Under the pieces are notes generated by a model that saw only the letters and a program-made list of their open reading frames with translations, was not told the DNA's origin and did no database searches. The translations under genes and the position numbers were made by a program. Positions 52,565-61,618 of a stretch of DNA of 64,000 bases are shown in pieces (within the stretch, counting starts at the first letter, position 1; each line of letters starts with the position of its first letter). Origin of the DNA: DAOUCV01 sp034432095 (GTDB lineage: Bacteria; Chloroflexota; Dehalococcoidia; Dehalococcoidales; UBA2162); the NCBI GenBank assembly GCA_034432095.1, contig DAOUCV010000026.1, positions 1 to 64,000 on the forward strand, read 5' to 3'.

Positions 52565-54427
52565 GTGAAAAGGAAGGTTGTCTGGATGCTGGTAAGCTGC
52601 TTGATGGCACTATCCCTGGTGGTAGCCTCCTGTGCCCCGAAAGAAGAGGCGAAGGAAAAGGAAGTAGGGAAAGCAACGGTAGTAAAAGCAGAGGAGGAGG
52701 TGAAAGAGGAGGAAAAGGCGGCGCCGGTGGAAGAAATGATTAAGGTGACGCTGACGAAGAGGGACGGAACGACCATGACAAAGATGGTGCCAAAGCCGAA
52801 GTATGGCGGGACAATGGTAACCGCCCTGACGGCTGACTACTCACAGTGGGACCCGTACCACACTCAGACTATTAACGTGGGGCATATGCAGTTGACCAGC
52901 AACGAATTAATCGGGGGAGACTGGACGAAAGGTCCTCAGGGCACCGGGGACACGGACTGGGAACTTGGCTGGCTTGGTGACTGGAAGGTATGTGCGGGCG
53001 AACTGGCTGAAAGCTGGGAGTTGCCCGATGACACCACCATCATCTGGCACCTTCATCGTGGGGTTAAGTTCCACAATAAGGCACCCGCCTGGGGCCGTGA
53101 GTTGACTGCTGAGGATGTAATCTGGAACTGGAACTACCAATTCAACAACGAAGGGTGCTGGCAGGCCGGGGAGTATCCTGTGGGGAATCCTTATCGGCCA
53201 ATATCCTGGAGGGTGATTGATAAGTATACTGTTGAAGTCAAGTTTCAGTCGGCGGACGCCCAGAGCCTGATGTTGCCCGAAATGGGTGATAACATGTATT
53301 ATAGCCCGCCTGAAGTATGGACGTCCGGCGGGGACATGAACCACTGGACAAAAGCCATTGGAACAGGACCATGGATACTGACTGACTATATTCCGGGCAG
53401 TACAATAACCTATACCAAGAACCCGAACTACTTTGAGAGCGACCCCATCTACGCCGCGGCAGGGCTGGATTACAGGTGGCCCTATCTCGATACCTTCAGA
53501 TTTCAGATTATACCGGACACCTCCACGCGAATCGCAGCACTGCGGACGGGTAAGCTCGACTTTTTGGTGGCGGTCGACCGCGACAACGCCGCCATACTGA
53601 GGAGGGATGTACCTGCCCTGCAATTTAGAGAAGGATTTGCGATGGTCAGCAATATTGCCGCCGGCAGGATAACACAGAAGCCTTATAGTGACATCCGAGT
53701 CAGGCGGGCGCTGAACATGGCTATCAACAAGCAGGAGATGGTGGACAAGTACTATGCGGGGCAGGCCGCTCTGATTGGTTATCCCTATCCTCCCGGTAAA
53801 TCGTGGGCCAAAGTGTACACTCCGTTCGAAGAGCAGCCACCGGAGGTTCAGGAGATCTTCACCTACAATCCGGAAAAGGCAAAGAAGCTTCTAGCAGAAG
53901 CCGGTTATCCTAATGGCTTCAAGATCAAAATTACGTGCACAGCCGCCACGGCAGATGAATTGTCCTTGGTCAAAGAATACTGGGCTAAGGTCAATATTGA
54001 CCTGGAACTGGAAGTACTGGAGGGTGGTGCATTCTTCGGGACCTGGATGTCTCACGGGTATAAGGATATGATTTATGCCCCGGGTCTTGGGTCCTGGGCT
54101 GGTGTCGAACAAGATATGATGACCCGTGCGGGGTTTTTCGCCAACGTCTCTGAAATTGACGACCCGCGTACCAAAGAGTTCAAGGCTCAAATTGCCAAGT
54201 ATGTCATCAAAGACCCCGATAAAATGTTGGCAGCCAAGAAAGATTACGCCATATGGGAGCTTCAACAAGCCTGGGGAGTATTCATGCCGCGACCATATGA
54301 GTACAGAATGTGGTGGCCCTGGGTAGAGAACTACTACGGCATCAACTGGACGGGCGGAGCCGGCCAATGGGACTGGACCAAGAGCATCTGGATAAACCAG
54401 GCGCTGAAGAAGTCTATGGGATACTAG
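52565..54427 (+). CDS. Family 5 extracellular substrate-binding lipoprotein (peptide/nickel/opine type)
   Basis: 620 residues, GTG start. Lipoprotein signal MKRKVVWMLVSCLMALSLVV with lipobox VASC, so Cys near residue 23 would be lipidated. A Lys/Glu-rich linker follows (EEAKEKEVGKATVVKAEEEV), then the SBP_bac_5 domain: YGGTMVTALTADYSQWDPYH, AESWELPDDTTIIWHLHRGVKFHN, YSDIRVRRALNMAINKQEMV. Binds oligopeptides, nickel chelates or small organic ligands for an ABC importer. No permease or ATPase gene is nearby; the next gene is a URO-D-family protein. Its own promoter and terminator make it monocistronic. Confidence 0.92.
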   Translation: MKRKVVWMLVSCLMALSLVVASCAPKEEAKEKEVGKATVVKAEEEVKEEEKAAPVEEMIKVTLTKRDGTTMTKMVPKPKYGGTMVTALTADYSQWDPYHTQTINVGHMQLTSNELIGGDWTKGPQGTGDTDWELGWLGDWKVCAGELAESWELPDDTTIIWHLHRGVKFHNKAPAWGRELTAEDVIWNWNYQFNNEGCWQAGEYPVGNPYRPISWRVIDKYTVEVKFQSADAQSLMLPEMGDNMYYSPPEVWTSGGDMNHWTKAIGTGPWILTDYIPGSTITYTKNPNYFESDPIYAAAGLDYRWPYLDTFRFQIIPDTSTRIAALRTGKLDFLVAVDRDNAAILRRDVPALQFREGFAMVSNIAAGRITQKPYSDIRVRRALNMAINKQEMVDKYYAGQAALIGYPYPPGKSWAKVYTPFEEQPPEVQEIFTYNPEKAKKLLAEAGYPNGFKIKITCTAATADELSLVKEYWAKVNIDLELEVLEGGAFFGTWMSHGYKDMIYAPGLGSWAGVEQDMMTRAGFFANVSEIDDPRTKEFKAQIAKYVIKDPDKMLAAKKDYAIWELQQAWGVFMPRPYEYRMWWPWVENYYGINWTGGAGQWDWTKSIWINQALKKSMGY

Positions 54428-54460
54428 TCCCGACGTAGTGGCGATAACCAGACAGCGAGA

Positions 54461-54488
54461 GGGGATGGAGGGTGAACTCTCCATCCCC
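54461..54488 (+). terminator. Terminator of the substrate-binding protein gene
   Basis: Perfect 10-bp stem GGGGATGGAG (54461-54470) and CTCCATCCCC (54479-54488), 8-base loop, followed by a short T-rich stretch, 33 bases after the stop. Confidence 0.75.
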
Positions 54489-54508
54489 TTCTTGCTTAAT
54501 AGAGTAAA

Positions 54509-54538
54509 TTGACAGGAAGTGGCGGCAAGTTGTACCAT
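54509..54538 (+). promoter_or_regulatory. Possible promoter of the URO-D-family gene
   Basis: TTGACA at 54509-54514, 18-base spacer, TACCAT at 54533-54538, placed between the upstream terminator and the SD AGGAGG near 54559. Confidence 0.4.
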
Positions 54539-54577
54539 TTCGCAAAATCAATTTATAAAGGAGGCGGACAATATCCT

Positions 54578-55921
54578 ATGGGAACGGGTAAGAAATGGGC
54601 TGATTTATCCTGGGAGGAAAAACGGGAGGAGCGGTTCAAGCGCTGGTTATCCCCACTGGGTGTAAAATTTGTCAGCCCCGAGGCTGAGAAACTCTACAAG
54701 GAAAGGGTGACCCGGTTCATCAAGGCTATCAAAATGGAGGAGCCCGACCGTGTGCCGGTGATGCTACCAGCCCATGTTTACCCAGCCTACTACGCCGGGG
54801 CGGACTTCCACACGATAATGTATGACTATGACGTGATGCGTAATGCCTGGGTCAAGTTTATGGACGACTTCGGAGATATGGATACTTTTAGTGGGCCCGG
54901 TCTAATCCCGTCGGGAAAGATATCGGAGGCCCTTAATTCCAAGACTCAGAAATTGCCCGGTATCGGCCTGCCGGTGGATGCGACGACGAACCAGTTCGTT
55001 GAGGGCGAATACATGTATGCCGACGAGTATGACCTTTTGATGATGGACCCCTCTGACTTTAGTATCAGGGTCATGCTGCCGCGCACGACCGGTCTCTTTG
55101 AGTCCTTTAAGAATCTGCCGCCCCTCCGCTTCCTCCAGGGGGCGGCCTGGGTTGCCGCTCTGGCAGACCCCGAGATACGCAAGACCTTCGAGACTTTGAT
55201 GAGCCTGACGGAGGAGTGCAAGAAGTGGCAGGCCGCCGTTGCCGAGATTAGGGACATCGCCATTTCCCGGGGGTACGCTACCACGTTTGGCGGCGGCATT
55301 ATGGCTGGAGCCCCTTTCGACCACTTTGCTGATACGCTTCGGGGTACCAGGGGTATTGTTATGGACATGTACCGTCAGCCGCAAAAGCTGCTCGAGGCTA
55401 TGGAATTCTGGCTAAACCTGACTATTAATACATCCATCAAGAATTTCCCGATGACGAATTGCCCCCTAGTAATGATGCCCCTGCACAAGGGTGATGATAC
55501 GTTCATGTCCGATAAACAGTTTGAGACGTTCTACTGGCCAACACTGCGGAGGCTATTCATGGCAATGATTGAAGAAGGGCTCGTGCCGATGCCATTTGCC
55601 GAGGGCAGATATACCAATCGCCTGAAGCAGATTGCGGACACGCCCAGGAGCGCCGTCGTCTGGTACTTCGACCAGACGGATATGGCCGAGGCGAAAAGAA
55701 TACTGGGCAATGTCTCCTGTATTGTCGGCAATGTACCTGCTTCACTAGTGATGACCGGCACTCCCAAGCAGGTGAAGGAATACTGCCGCAAGCTCATCGA
55801 GACCTGTGCCCCGGGTGGTGGCTATATCCTGGCAGGTGGTGCCAGTGTTGCTAAAGTAAATATAGAGAACCTTCGGGCAATGATGGAAGCCGCCTACGAA
55901 TACGGCGTTTATAAGAAATAG
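54578..55921 (+). CDS. Uroporphyrinogen decarboxylase-fold protein, probable corrinoid methyltransferase family
   Basis: 447 residues. URO-D/MtaA-like core with ERVTRFIKAIKMEEPDRVPV, HKGDDTFMSDKQFETFYWPTLRRL, VWYFDQTDMAEAKRILGN, and CAPGGGYILAGGASV near the C-terminus. It is longer than HemE (about 340) and lacks its strict arginine-rich N-terminus; family members MtaA, MtbA and CmuA move methyl groups to or from corrinoids. No corrinoid protein is adjacent, so the acceptor is unknown. ATG 54578 is used, with AGGAGG 13 bases upstream; the TTG at 54509 overlaps the promoter. Confidence 0.82.
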   Translation: MGTGKKWADLSWEEKREERFKRWLSPLGVKFVSPEAEKLYKERVTRFIKAIKMEEPDRVPVMLPAHVYPAYYAGADFHTIMYDYDVMRNAWVKFMDDFGDMDTFSGPGLIPSGKISEALNSKTQKLPGIGLPVDATTNQFVEGEYMYADEYDLLMMDPSDFSIRVMLPRTTGLFESFKNLPPLRFLQGAAWVAALADPEIRKTFETLMSLTEECKKWQAAVAEIRDIAISRGYATTFGGGIMAGAPFDHFADTLRGTRGIVMDMYRQPQKLLEAMEFWLNLTINTSIKNFPMTNCPLVMMPLHKGDDTFMSDKQFETFYWPTLRRLFMAMIEEGLVPMPFAEGRYTNRLKQIADTPRSAVVWYFDQTDMAEAKRILGNVSCIVGNVPASLVMTGTPKQVKEYCRKLIETCAPGGGYILAGGASVAKVNIENLRAMMEAAYEYGVYKK

Positions 55922-55945
55922 TTTGGGTTGGAACCAAATTCCCTC

Positions 55946-57091
55946 TCAACTGTCCCGGAGTATCCTTCGGGCGATAACCAAACGCTGCATCTCAGAGGTA
56001 CCCTCATAGATTTCGGTAAGTTTGGCGGCACGCCAGTGCAACTGGGCACGAGAATCCCTCATATAACCATAACCGCCAAGAATCTGTACGGCTTTGGTGC
56101 TTACCTCTACGGCTGTTTCAGAAGCATAAAGCTTCGCCATAGCCGCTTCCTTGGTAAAGGGTAGCTTCTGGTCCATAAGATAGGCTGCCCGGTAGGTCAA
56201 CAGCCGTGCGGCATCAATTCTGGTTGCCATATCTACCAGCATCCACTGTATTGCCTGGAACTCAGCGAGGGATTGACCGAACTGCCGGCGCTGCTTGGCG
56301 TGAGCTACTGCCAGTTCGTAAGCACCCTGAGCAATACCCAGCGCCTGGGCGGCGATTCCTATTCTTCCCATGTCTATGGTACCCAGGGCTATTTGGAAAC
56401 CTCGACCTTCCTCACCCAGACGATTGGATGCCGGCACGCGACAGTCCTGAAAAATAAGCTCGTGCTGAGTTGATGCCCGCATGCCCGCCTTGAGGTATTT
56501 TTTCCCGAGGGAATAGCCTGGGAAGCCCTTTTCAACGATAAAGGCGGTGATGCCTCTATAACCGAGTGCCCTGTTGAGGGTAGCGAACACTATTATGGTG
56601 CTGGCTACCTTGGCATTGGTGATGAAAATCTTATTGCCGTTTAGTATATAATCGTCTCCATCCCTCACCGCCGTGGTCTCAAGTGCGGCAGCATCGCTGC
56701 CGGCATTCGGTTCCGTCAGAGCAAAGGCTCCTATTTGTTCCCCTTTAGCCAGTGGCGGCAGGTAGCGTTTTTTCTGTTCCTCACTGGCGAAGTGTTGCAG
56801 GCATTCGCAAGCCAGAGAATTGTGCGTGGCAATAACGCCACCGGTTGAGGGACACGCCCGTGACAATTCTTCGATAGCAATGACGTAGCCGACTTTATCT
56901 AAGCCGCTACCGCCATACTCGGGGGGAACGGTCAGCCCCGAAAGTCCAAGCCGGGCTACCTTCCTGAAGACCTCCTTCGGGAACTCTTCCCTTTCATCCA
57001 GCTCCAGGGCTATTGGCTCCAGTTCCTTCCTGGCAAACTCCCGCACCCGCTGCTGCAACATCTTCTGTTCTTCAGTCAGAGACAAATCCAT
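55946..57091 (-). CDS. Acyl-CoA dehydrogenase
   Basis: 381 residues, standard length. FAD/substrate signatures FALTEPNAGSDAAALETTA and QILGGYGYMRDSRAQLHWRAAKL; the catalytic base Glu is in IYEGTSEMQRLVIARRIL. Most like short-chain (butyryl-CoA type) dehydrogenases. No etfAB is near. ATG 57091 follows GGAGGAGG. Divergent from the second FAD/Fe-S triad and convergent with the URO-D gene (24-base gap). Confidence 0.95.
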   Translation of the reverse strand: MDLSLTEEQKMLQQRVREFARKELEPIALELDEREEFPKEVFRKVARLGLSGLTVPPEYGGSGLDKVGYVIAIEELSRACPSTGGVIATHNSLACECLQHFASEEQKKRYLPPLAKGEQIGAFALTEPNAGSDAAALETTAVRDGDDYILNGNKIFITNAKVASTIIVFATLNRALGYRGITAFIVEKGFPGYSLGKKYLKAGMRASTQHELIFQDCRVPASNRLGEEGRGFQIALGTIDMGRIGIAAQALGIAQGAYELAVAHAKQRRQFGQSLAEFQAIQWMLVDMATRIDAARLLTYRAAYLMDQKLPFTKEAAMAKLYASETAVEVSTKAVQILGGYGYMRDSRAQLHWRAAKLTEIYEGTSEMQRLVIARRILRDS

Positions 57092-57159
57092 GTCCTCCTC
57101 CTTTTGTAACTAAGACATATTGACTTTTTCTTTCCACTCCGTCAAAAATTTGTAGTTCT

Positions 57160-57168
57160 AGTATAACA
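57160..57168 (-). promoter_or_regulatory. Extended -10 promoter of the acyl-CoA dehydrogenase
   Basis: TGTTATACT on the minus strand (TATACT at 57165-57160 with TGn). No clear -35. It lies beside the oppositely directed promoter at 57175-57202. Confidence 0.4.
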
Positions 57169-57174
57169 CGTCCT

Positions 57175-57202
57175 TTGTGATTGACGGTTCTAATGTTATA
57201 AT
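57175..57202 (+). promoter_or_regulatory. Promoter of the second FAD/Fe-S triad
   Basis: TTGTGA at 57175-57180, 16-base spacer, and TATAAT at 57197-57202 with TGT in front (extended -10). The leader of about 25 bases carries GGGGGAG before ATG 57234. Confidence 0.6.
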
Positions 57203-57233
57203 CTATGAAAGTCATCAATCGAAGGGGGAGAAA

Positions 57234-58700
57234 ATGATTGAAAAGGAGAAGCTGGTAGAAATCGTTGGGACCGCCAATGTAAGCTATGAGCCAGCCACTT
57301 TGGATGAATACTCCAGGGATGTGAGTTTTGTCAATAGCGTGAGGCCGTTATGTGTGGTAAAGCCAGCAAATGCTGGAGAAGTACAGAAGATAGTGAATCT
57401 GGCGAATGAGACGCTAACGCCGCTGGTGCCGGTGAGCTCTGGACCTCCCCACTTTCGCGGCGATACTGTTCCCGGCATTGGAGGGGCGGTTATCGTAGAT
57501 TTAAGTAGAATGAAAAAAATCATCAGGGTTGACCGTTATCACCGGGTTGCCATGGTTGAGCCGGGGGTAACATTCGGAGAACTGATACCAGCGGTAGAAA
57601 AAGAGGGCCTCAGACTGAATATGCCCCTACTACCACGGAAGTCAAAGACTGTTGTCGGTAGCATGCTCGAAAGAGAGCCGGTAATAATGCCCAAGTATCA
57701 GTGGGATATATCAGACCCACTGGCTTGTGTTGAAGTAATCTTCGGGACTGGTGATGAGTTTAGAACCGGGCAGGCAGCCGGACCGGGGACAATAGAGGAA
57801 CAGTGGGCAGCCGGGGGAGCACAAAAAGCGCCGTATGGGCCCGGTCCATTTTCCTGGCATCGGCTTATTCAGGGGGCGCAGGGGACGATGGGCATTGTAA
57901 CCTGGGCATCGTTGAGATGTGAGTTGCTCCCCACGCTTGAAGAGCCTTTCCTGGCTGGCTCCTCAGAACTCGCTAGGCTCCTCGAGCTAACTCACTGGCT
58001 GGTAAGGCTGAGAGTGGTTAATGAGTGCTTTATCCTTAATAATACCAGTCTGGCAGCAATTACGGCGAAAAAATGGCCCGGGGATTACCGGGATTTGAAG
58101 GATGCTCTACCCCCCTGGGTGCTCTTCTTCAACATAGCTGGCTATGACTATTATCCTGAAGATAGGGTGAGCTACCAGATAAAGAACATCCGGGAAATAA
58201 CCCAGCGGTTGGGGGTGGAACCGGTGAAAGCAGTCGGGGGAGTTTCAGCCAGTGAATTATTGAAAGTAGTCCAGAGACCTTCTGCTGAGCCTTACTGGAA
58301 ACTCCGCTACAAAGGAGCCTGCCACGACGTATTCTTTTTGACCATCTATGATAAGCTCGAAGGTCAAATTAGCCTCATGAATGACCTCGCTAATAAAGCT
58401 GGCTACCCTGCTTCGGATATGGGTGTGTACCTCCAGCCGATAGTACAGGGCACCAGCTGCCACGTTGAGTTTAATCTGTTCTATACTCCCGGAAGCCAAA
58501 GTGAGCTGGAGCGAATCAAGGAACTTTCTACTTCAGCCATCAAGAACTTAATGGCTAAGGGCGCTTTCTTCTCAAGACCTTATGGTGAAAGCGCAAGGAT
58601 GATTATTAATAGAGATGCGGCTACCGTTGCTGTTTTATCGAAGGTTAAGAAGATATTTGACCCAAACAATATTATGAATCCGGGGAAACTGTGCTTTTAA
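57234..58700 (+). CDS. FAD-linked oxidase, GlcD-like (first gene of redox triad, right copy)
   Basis: 488 residues, the same length as its homolog at 13701-15167. FAD domain EVQKIVNLANETLTPLVPVS, VIVDLSRMKKIIRVD and AMVEPGVTFGELIPAVE; then QGAQGTMGIVTWASLRCELL, NECFILNNTSLAAITAK, GYDYYPEDRV and the tail FDPNNIMNPGKLCF. The N-terminal sequence (MIEKEKLVEIVGTANVS) mirrors the left copy (MIEEGKLAEVVGSSNVS). ATG 57234 has GGGGGAG upstream. Forms an operon with the next two genes. A hydroxy-acid or aryl-alcohol dehydrogenase flavosubunit is likely. Confidence 0.9.
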   Translation: MIEKEKLVEIVGTANVSYEPATLDEYSRDVSFVNSVRPLCVVKPANAGEVQKIVNLANETLTPLVPVSSGPPHFRGDTVPGIGGAVIVDLSRMKKIIRVDRYHRVAMVEPGVTFGELIPAVEKEGLRLNMPLLPRKSKTVVGSMLEREPVIMPKYQWDISDPLACVEVIFGTGDEFRTGQAAGPGTIEEQWAAGGAQKAPYGPGPFSWHRLIQGAQGTMGIVTWASLRCELLPTLEEPFLAGSSELARLLELTHWLVRLRVVNECFILNNTSLAAITAKKWPGDYRDLKDALPPWVLFFNIAGYDYYPEDRVSYQIKNIREITQRLGVEPVKAVGGVSASELLKVVQRPSAEPYWKLRYKGACHDVFFLTIYDKLEGQISLMNDLANKAGYPASDMGVYLQPIVQGTSCHVEFNLFYTPGSQSELERIKELSTSAIKNLMAKGAFFSRPYGESARMIINRDAATVAVLSKVKKIFDPNNIMNPGKLCF

Positions 58701-58745
58701 ACACGAAGAAACTCACCGGTGAATAAATTCAGGAAGGAGCGAAAA

Positions 58746-60014
58746 ATGGGACTGGAAGAATACTTAGGTGATATGGAGATGTGCTGCCGGTGTTCTGCCT
58801 GCAAGTTTATACCCATGCAAAGGGTGACCGGATTTCAGTACGCAAATGTGTGTCCCAGCATATCGAAGTATGATTTCCATGCCTACTCGGGCGGCGGAAG
58901 ATTAAACATCGCCGCGGCGATGTTGAAGAATAAAATTGAGTATTCCGACAAGCTCCTCGATATTGTGTACAACTGTCAGATGTGCGGTGCCTGTGATATA
59001 TCCTGTAAATATGCTATGGATATGGAGGTACTTGAGCCCATCTATGAATTCCGCATCAGAGCTGTGGAAACAGGACATACCCACCCGGCTCTTGATAAAG
59101 TTATCAGGAGCCTGGGCAAACAGGGTAGTATGGTGCCCGGCGTCAGGGGCAAGCGTGGCGACTGGGCGGCCGGCCTGGACTTAAAGGACGCTACTGAAGA
59201 GAAGGTGGCTGTTTTATATCATGTCGGCTGTCTGGCGAGCTACGACAAGAATTACCAGAAGCTGGCTAGAGCTATTGCCAAGATATTACAGAAGGCTGGT
59301 GTCAACTTCGGTATCGCTGGCGACGCTGAGACCTGCTGCGGCGGGCGGGCTTATCAGATGGGCTATAAAGAGGACTTTCTAAATCAGGCAAAAAAGAACG
59401 TGGAAATGATAAAAAGAGCAGGGGCAAAAACATTGGTCACCGGCTGTGCCGACGGCTATCAGGCTTTCAAGGTGCTCTACGACAAATACAACCTCAAGGG
59501 TGAGTGGGAAGTCGTGCATATCACCGAGTTAATAGCCCGCCTGATTAAACAGGGCAAACTCAAGCTGAACAAGAAAGTTAATATGAATGTCACTTACCAT
59601 GACCCCTGCCACCTCGGCAGGCTGAGTGAGCCGTGGATTCACTGGGAGGGGAAAAAGGTTCCGGGGCACCGGTTTGTCTTCGACCCGCCCAAGACCTATC
59701 GCCGGGGTACCAATGGCGTTTATGACCCACCGAGGGATGTGCTGAACAGCATTCCCGGTGTAAGGCTTACCGAGATGGTCAGGATAAAGGAATACTCCTG
59801 GTGCTGCGGGGCCGGTGGCGGCGTTAATGAGTCCAACCCTGAGTTTTCCCTGTGGACCGCCAAAGAAAGGCTCGAAGAAGCTGAGTCTACCGGGGCTGAG
59901 GCGATTGTTACCACCTGTCCCTGGTGCGAAAAGAACCTTAGCGAAGCCATCAAGGAAACCGGCAGCAGCCTGAAGGTGTACGATATCGTTGAACTCGTAG
60001 AAAAGGCAATCTGA
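58746..60014 (+). CDS. CCG-domain Fe-S oxidoreductase, GlcF-like (middle gene of redox triad, right copy)
   Basis: 422 residues, identical in length to 12395-13663. CCRCSACKFIPMQRVTGFQY and CQMCGACDISC at the N-terminus; CCG repeats VGCLASYDK with TCCGGRAYQMG and GCADGYQAF, then YHDPCHLGRL with WCCGAGGG and CPWCE. One cysteine differs from the left copy: GCADCYHAF there is GCADGYQAF here, and AGCRTCYD is VGCLASYD, so the first CCG repeat has lost cysteines. ATG 58746 has AGGAAGGAG upstream. Electron-transfer subunit for the two FAD proteins. Confidence 0.9.
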   Translation: MGLEEYLGDMEMCCRCSACKFIPMQRVTGFQYANVCPSISKYDFHAYSGGGRLNIAAAMLKNKIEYSDKLLDIVYNCQMCGACDISCKYAMDMEVLEPIYEFRIRAVETGHTHPALDKVIRSLGKQGSMVPGVRGKRGDWAAGLDLKDATEEKVAVLYHVGCLASYDKNYQKLARAIAKILQKAGVNFGIAGDAETCCGGRAYQMGYKEDFLNQAKKNVEMIKRAGAKTLVTGCADGYQAFKVLYDKYNLKGEWEVVHITELIARLIKQGKLKLNKKVNMNVTYHDPCHLGRLSEPWIHWEGKKVPGHRFVFDPPKTYRRGTNGVYDPPRDVLNSIPGVRLTEMVRIKEYSWCCGAGGGVNESNPEFSLWTAKERLEEAESTGAEAIVTTCPWCEKNLSEAIKETGSSLKVYDIVELVEKAI

Positions 60015-60032
60015 GAAAGGGGGCAATGAACC

Positions 60033-61502
60033 ATGGCTTTAAGCAAGGACATTTATCAGGCGTTCGAAGATGTGGTGGGAAAGGAGTACATCTGTGATGA
60101 CCCGGCAATAATGCCGGCGTATCATTCGGCTGAGCTCGCCGCGGTAATTCTTCCCAAGAACACCGCGGAAGTTCAAGCGATAGTCAAGCTATGTAACAAA
60201 TTCAAGCTGAAATTCAGAGCGGTATGTACCGGCTGGACGGGGATGTTCCCCAAGGGGATTATCTATTTAGACCTGAGAAGGATGAACCGCATCATTGAGA
60301 TCAATGAGAAAAATATGTATGCCGTGGTTGAGCCGTATGTCATCTCAGCACAGCTACAAGCCGAGCTATTCAAGAGGGGCTTGAATTGCAACATAAAGGG
60401 AGCGGGGTCTAACTGCACGGCGCTCCTCAGGGGTCACGGACATATGGACCAGACCACCAGTGGCGACGACCGAAACCATCTGGCGGTAGAATGGGTAACT
60501 CCTGAAGGGGAAATAGTCAGGTTGGGTTCGCTGGGGTCTTCGGATGAATGGTTCTGTGGTGACGGGCCAGGACCGTCTTTAAGGTGCTTGATTAGCAGTG
60601 CGGTGCCGCCAGGCGTAACACCGGGTGTATTTACAAAAGTGGCGATGAAGCTTTATCACTGGCCAGGACCCCCAAGATTTCCAATAACAGGGGTATCACC
60701 AAATTACACCCTGAGTGAGATACCACCTGGCTTCATGGTACGATATTTCAGCTTCCCGTCACCAGAGAAAATGTATGAGGCGGAGCTAAAGATAGGTGAG
60801 AGTGAAATAGCCTTTGAGCTAATGGGTTTCAATATGTCAATGGTAGCAGCGAATATAACAACTTGTAATGAAGAAGAGGCGGAAGTCTTCGGGCGGCTAA
60901 ACAAGTTGGTGCAGGGGCCTGGCTTTATGGTAATCATCGCCGGCAACTCTCCGGAAGACTTTGACTATAAGAAACGGGTGCTGGAGCAAATTATCAGTGA
61001 AACTGACGGGCAGTCCTTAAAACCAGTCGAAGACCCCAAAATTGAAGGGGTTCTGTTGTGCCAGTGTATAAGAATTAGTGCCTCCATTAGAGAGACGTTC
61101 CGGGCTGGAGGGGTCTTTAATTCAATTCCTGTTATGGGCCAAAGAGACTTGACGCTCAAATGGATGTTAGGGGCTGCCAGGGCAAAGGAGCCCTTGATAA
61201 GTAAGGGGTTGATAGTGGATGATGGCGCCGCGGGCTTTGGCTGGGGAGTTGAACATGGGCATCTCGGGAAAACTGAGATATTCTGCCGGTACGACCGTCT
61301 CAACCCTGAAGCGGTAAAAGCCGTGCAGGAATGGCAAAGGGAGCAAACTAAGAGGGCTTTTGATGGCCGCTTCTTCGCCTCCACAATGGGCCCGATTGAT
61401 GAAATCGGACCAGCTTTGTCAAATTACCATATATGGTTGAGGAAGGTTCAGAAAGCACTTGACCCGAATGATGTATCACCCGCGGGAGGCGCACTTGTCT
61501 AG
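60033..61502 (+). CDS. FAD-linked oxidase, VAO/PCMH superfamily (third gene of redox triad, right copy)
   Basis: 489 residues. AEVQAIVKLCNKFKLKFRAV, LDLRRMNRIIEINEKNMYAV, GAGSNCTALL, WFCGDGPGPSLRCL, and a C-terminal QKALDPNDVSP. Homolog of 10819-12375 (518 residues) but about 30 residues shorter, mainly near residue 30 where a loop is missing. The SD AAAGGGGG precedes the ATG at 60033 by about ten bases and the gap from the Fe-S gene is 18 bases. A second flavin subunit of a GlcDEF-like complex is the simplest reading. Confidence 0.88.
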   Translation: MALSKDIYQAFEDVVGKEYICDDPAIMPAYHSAELAAVILPKNTAEVQAIVKLCNKFKLKFRAVCTGWTGMFPKGIIYLDLRRMNRIIEINEKNMYAVVEPYVISAQLQAELFKRGLNCNIKGAGSNCTALLRGHGHMDQTTSGDDRNHLAVEWVTPEGEIVRLGSLGSSDEWFCGDGPGPSLRCLISSAVPPGVTPGVFTKVAMKLYHWPGPPRFPITGVSPNYTLSEIPPGFMVRYFSFPSPEKMYEAELKIGESEIAFELMGFNMSMVAANITTCNEEEAEVFGRLNKLVQGPGFMVIIAGNSPEDFDYKKRVLEQIISETDGQSLKPVEDPKIEGVLLCQCIRISASIRETFRAGGVFNSIPVMGQRDLTLKWMLGAARAKEPLISKGLIVDDGAAGFGWGVEHGHLGKTEIFCRYDRLNPEAVKAVQEWQREQTKRAFDGRFFASTMGPIDEIGPALSNYHIWLRKVQKALDPNDVSPAGGALV

Positions 61503-61618
61503 TCCCGGCTGGCGGGGGAGCGGAGATTGCTCCGACCGCTCAATAACAAAACAGGAGAAGATGTGTAAATGGACACGAGATTGATACCTGGTGTATTGAC
61601 AGCAAGGAGACGGAATAG

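Noticed and set aside
52907..53623. A 238-codon minus-strand frame
   Set aside because: Antisense to the substrate-binding protein; its sequence is rich in residues typical of reversed coding and has no SD or promoter.
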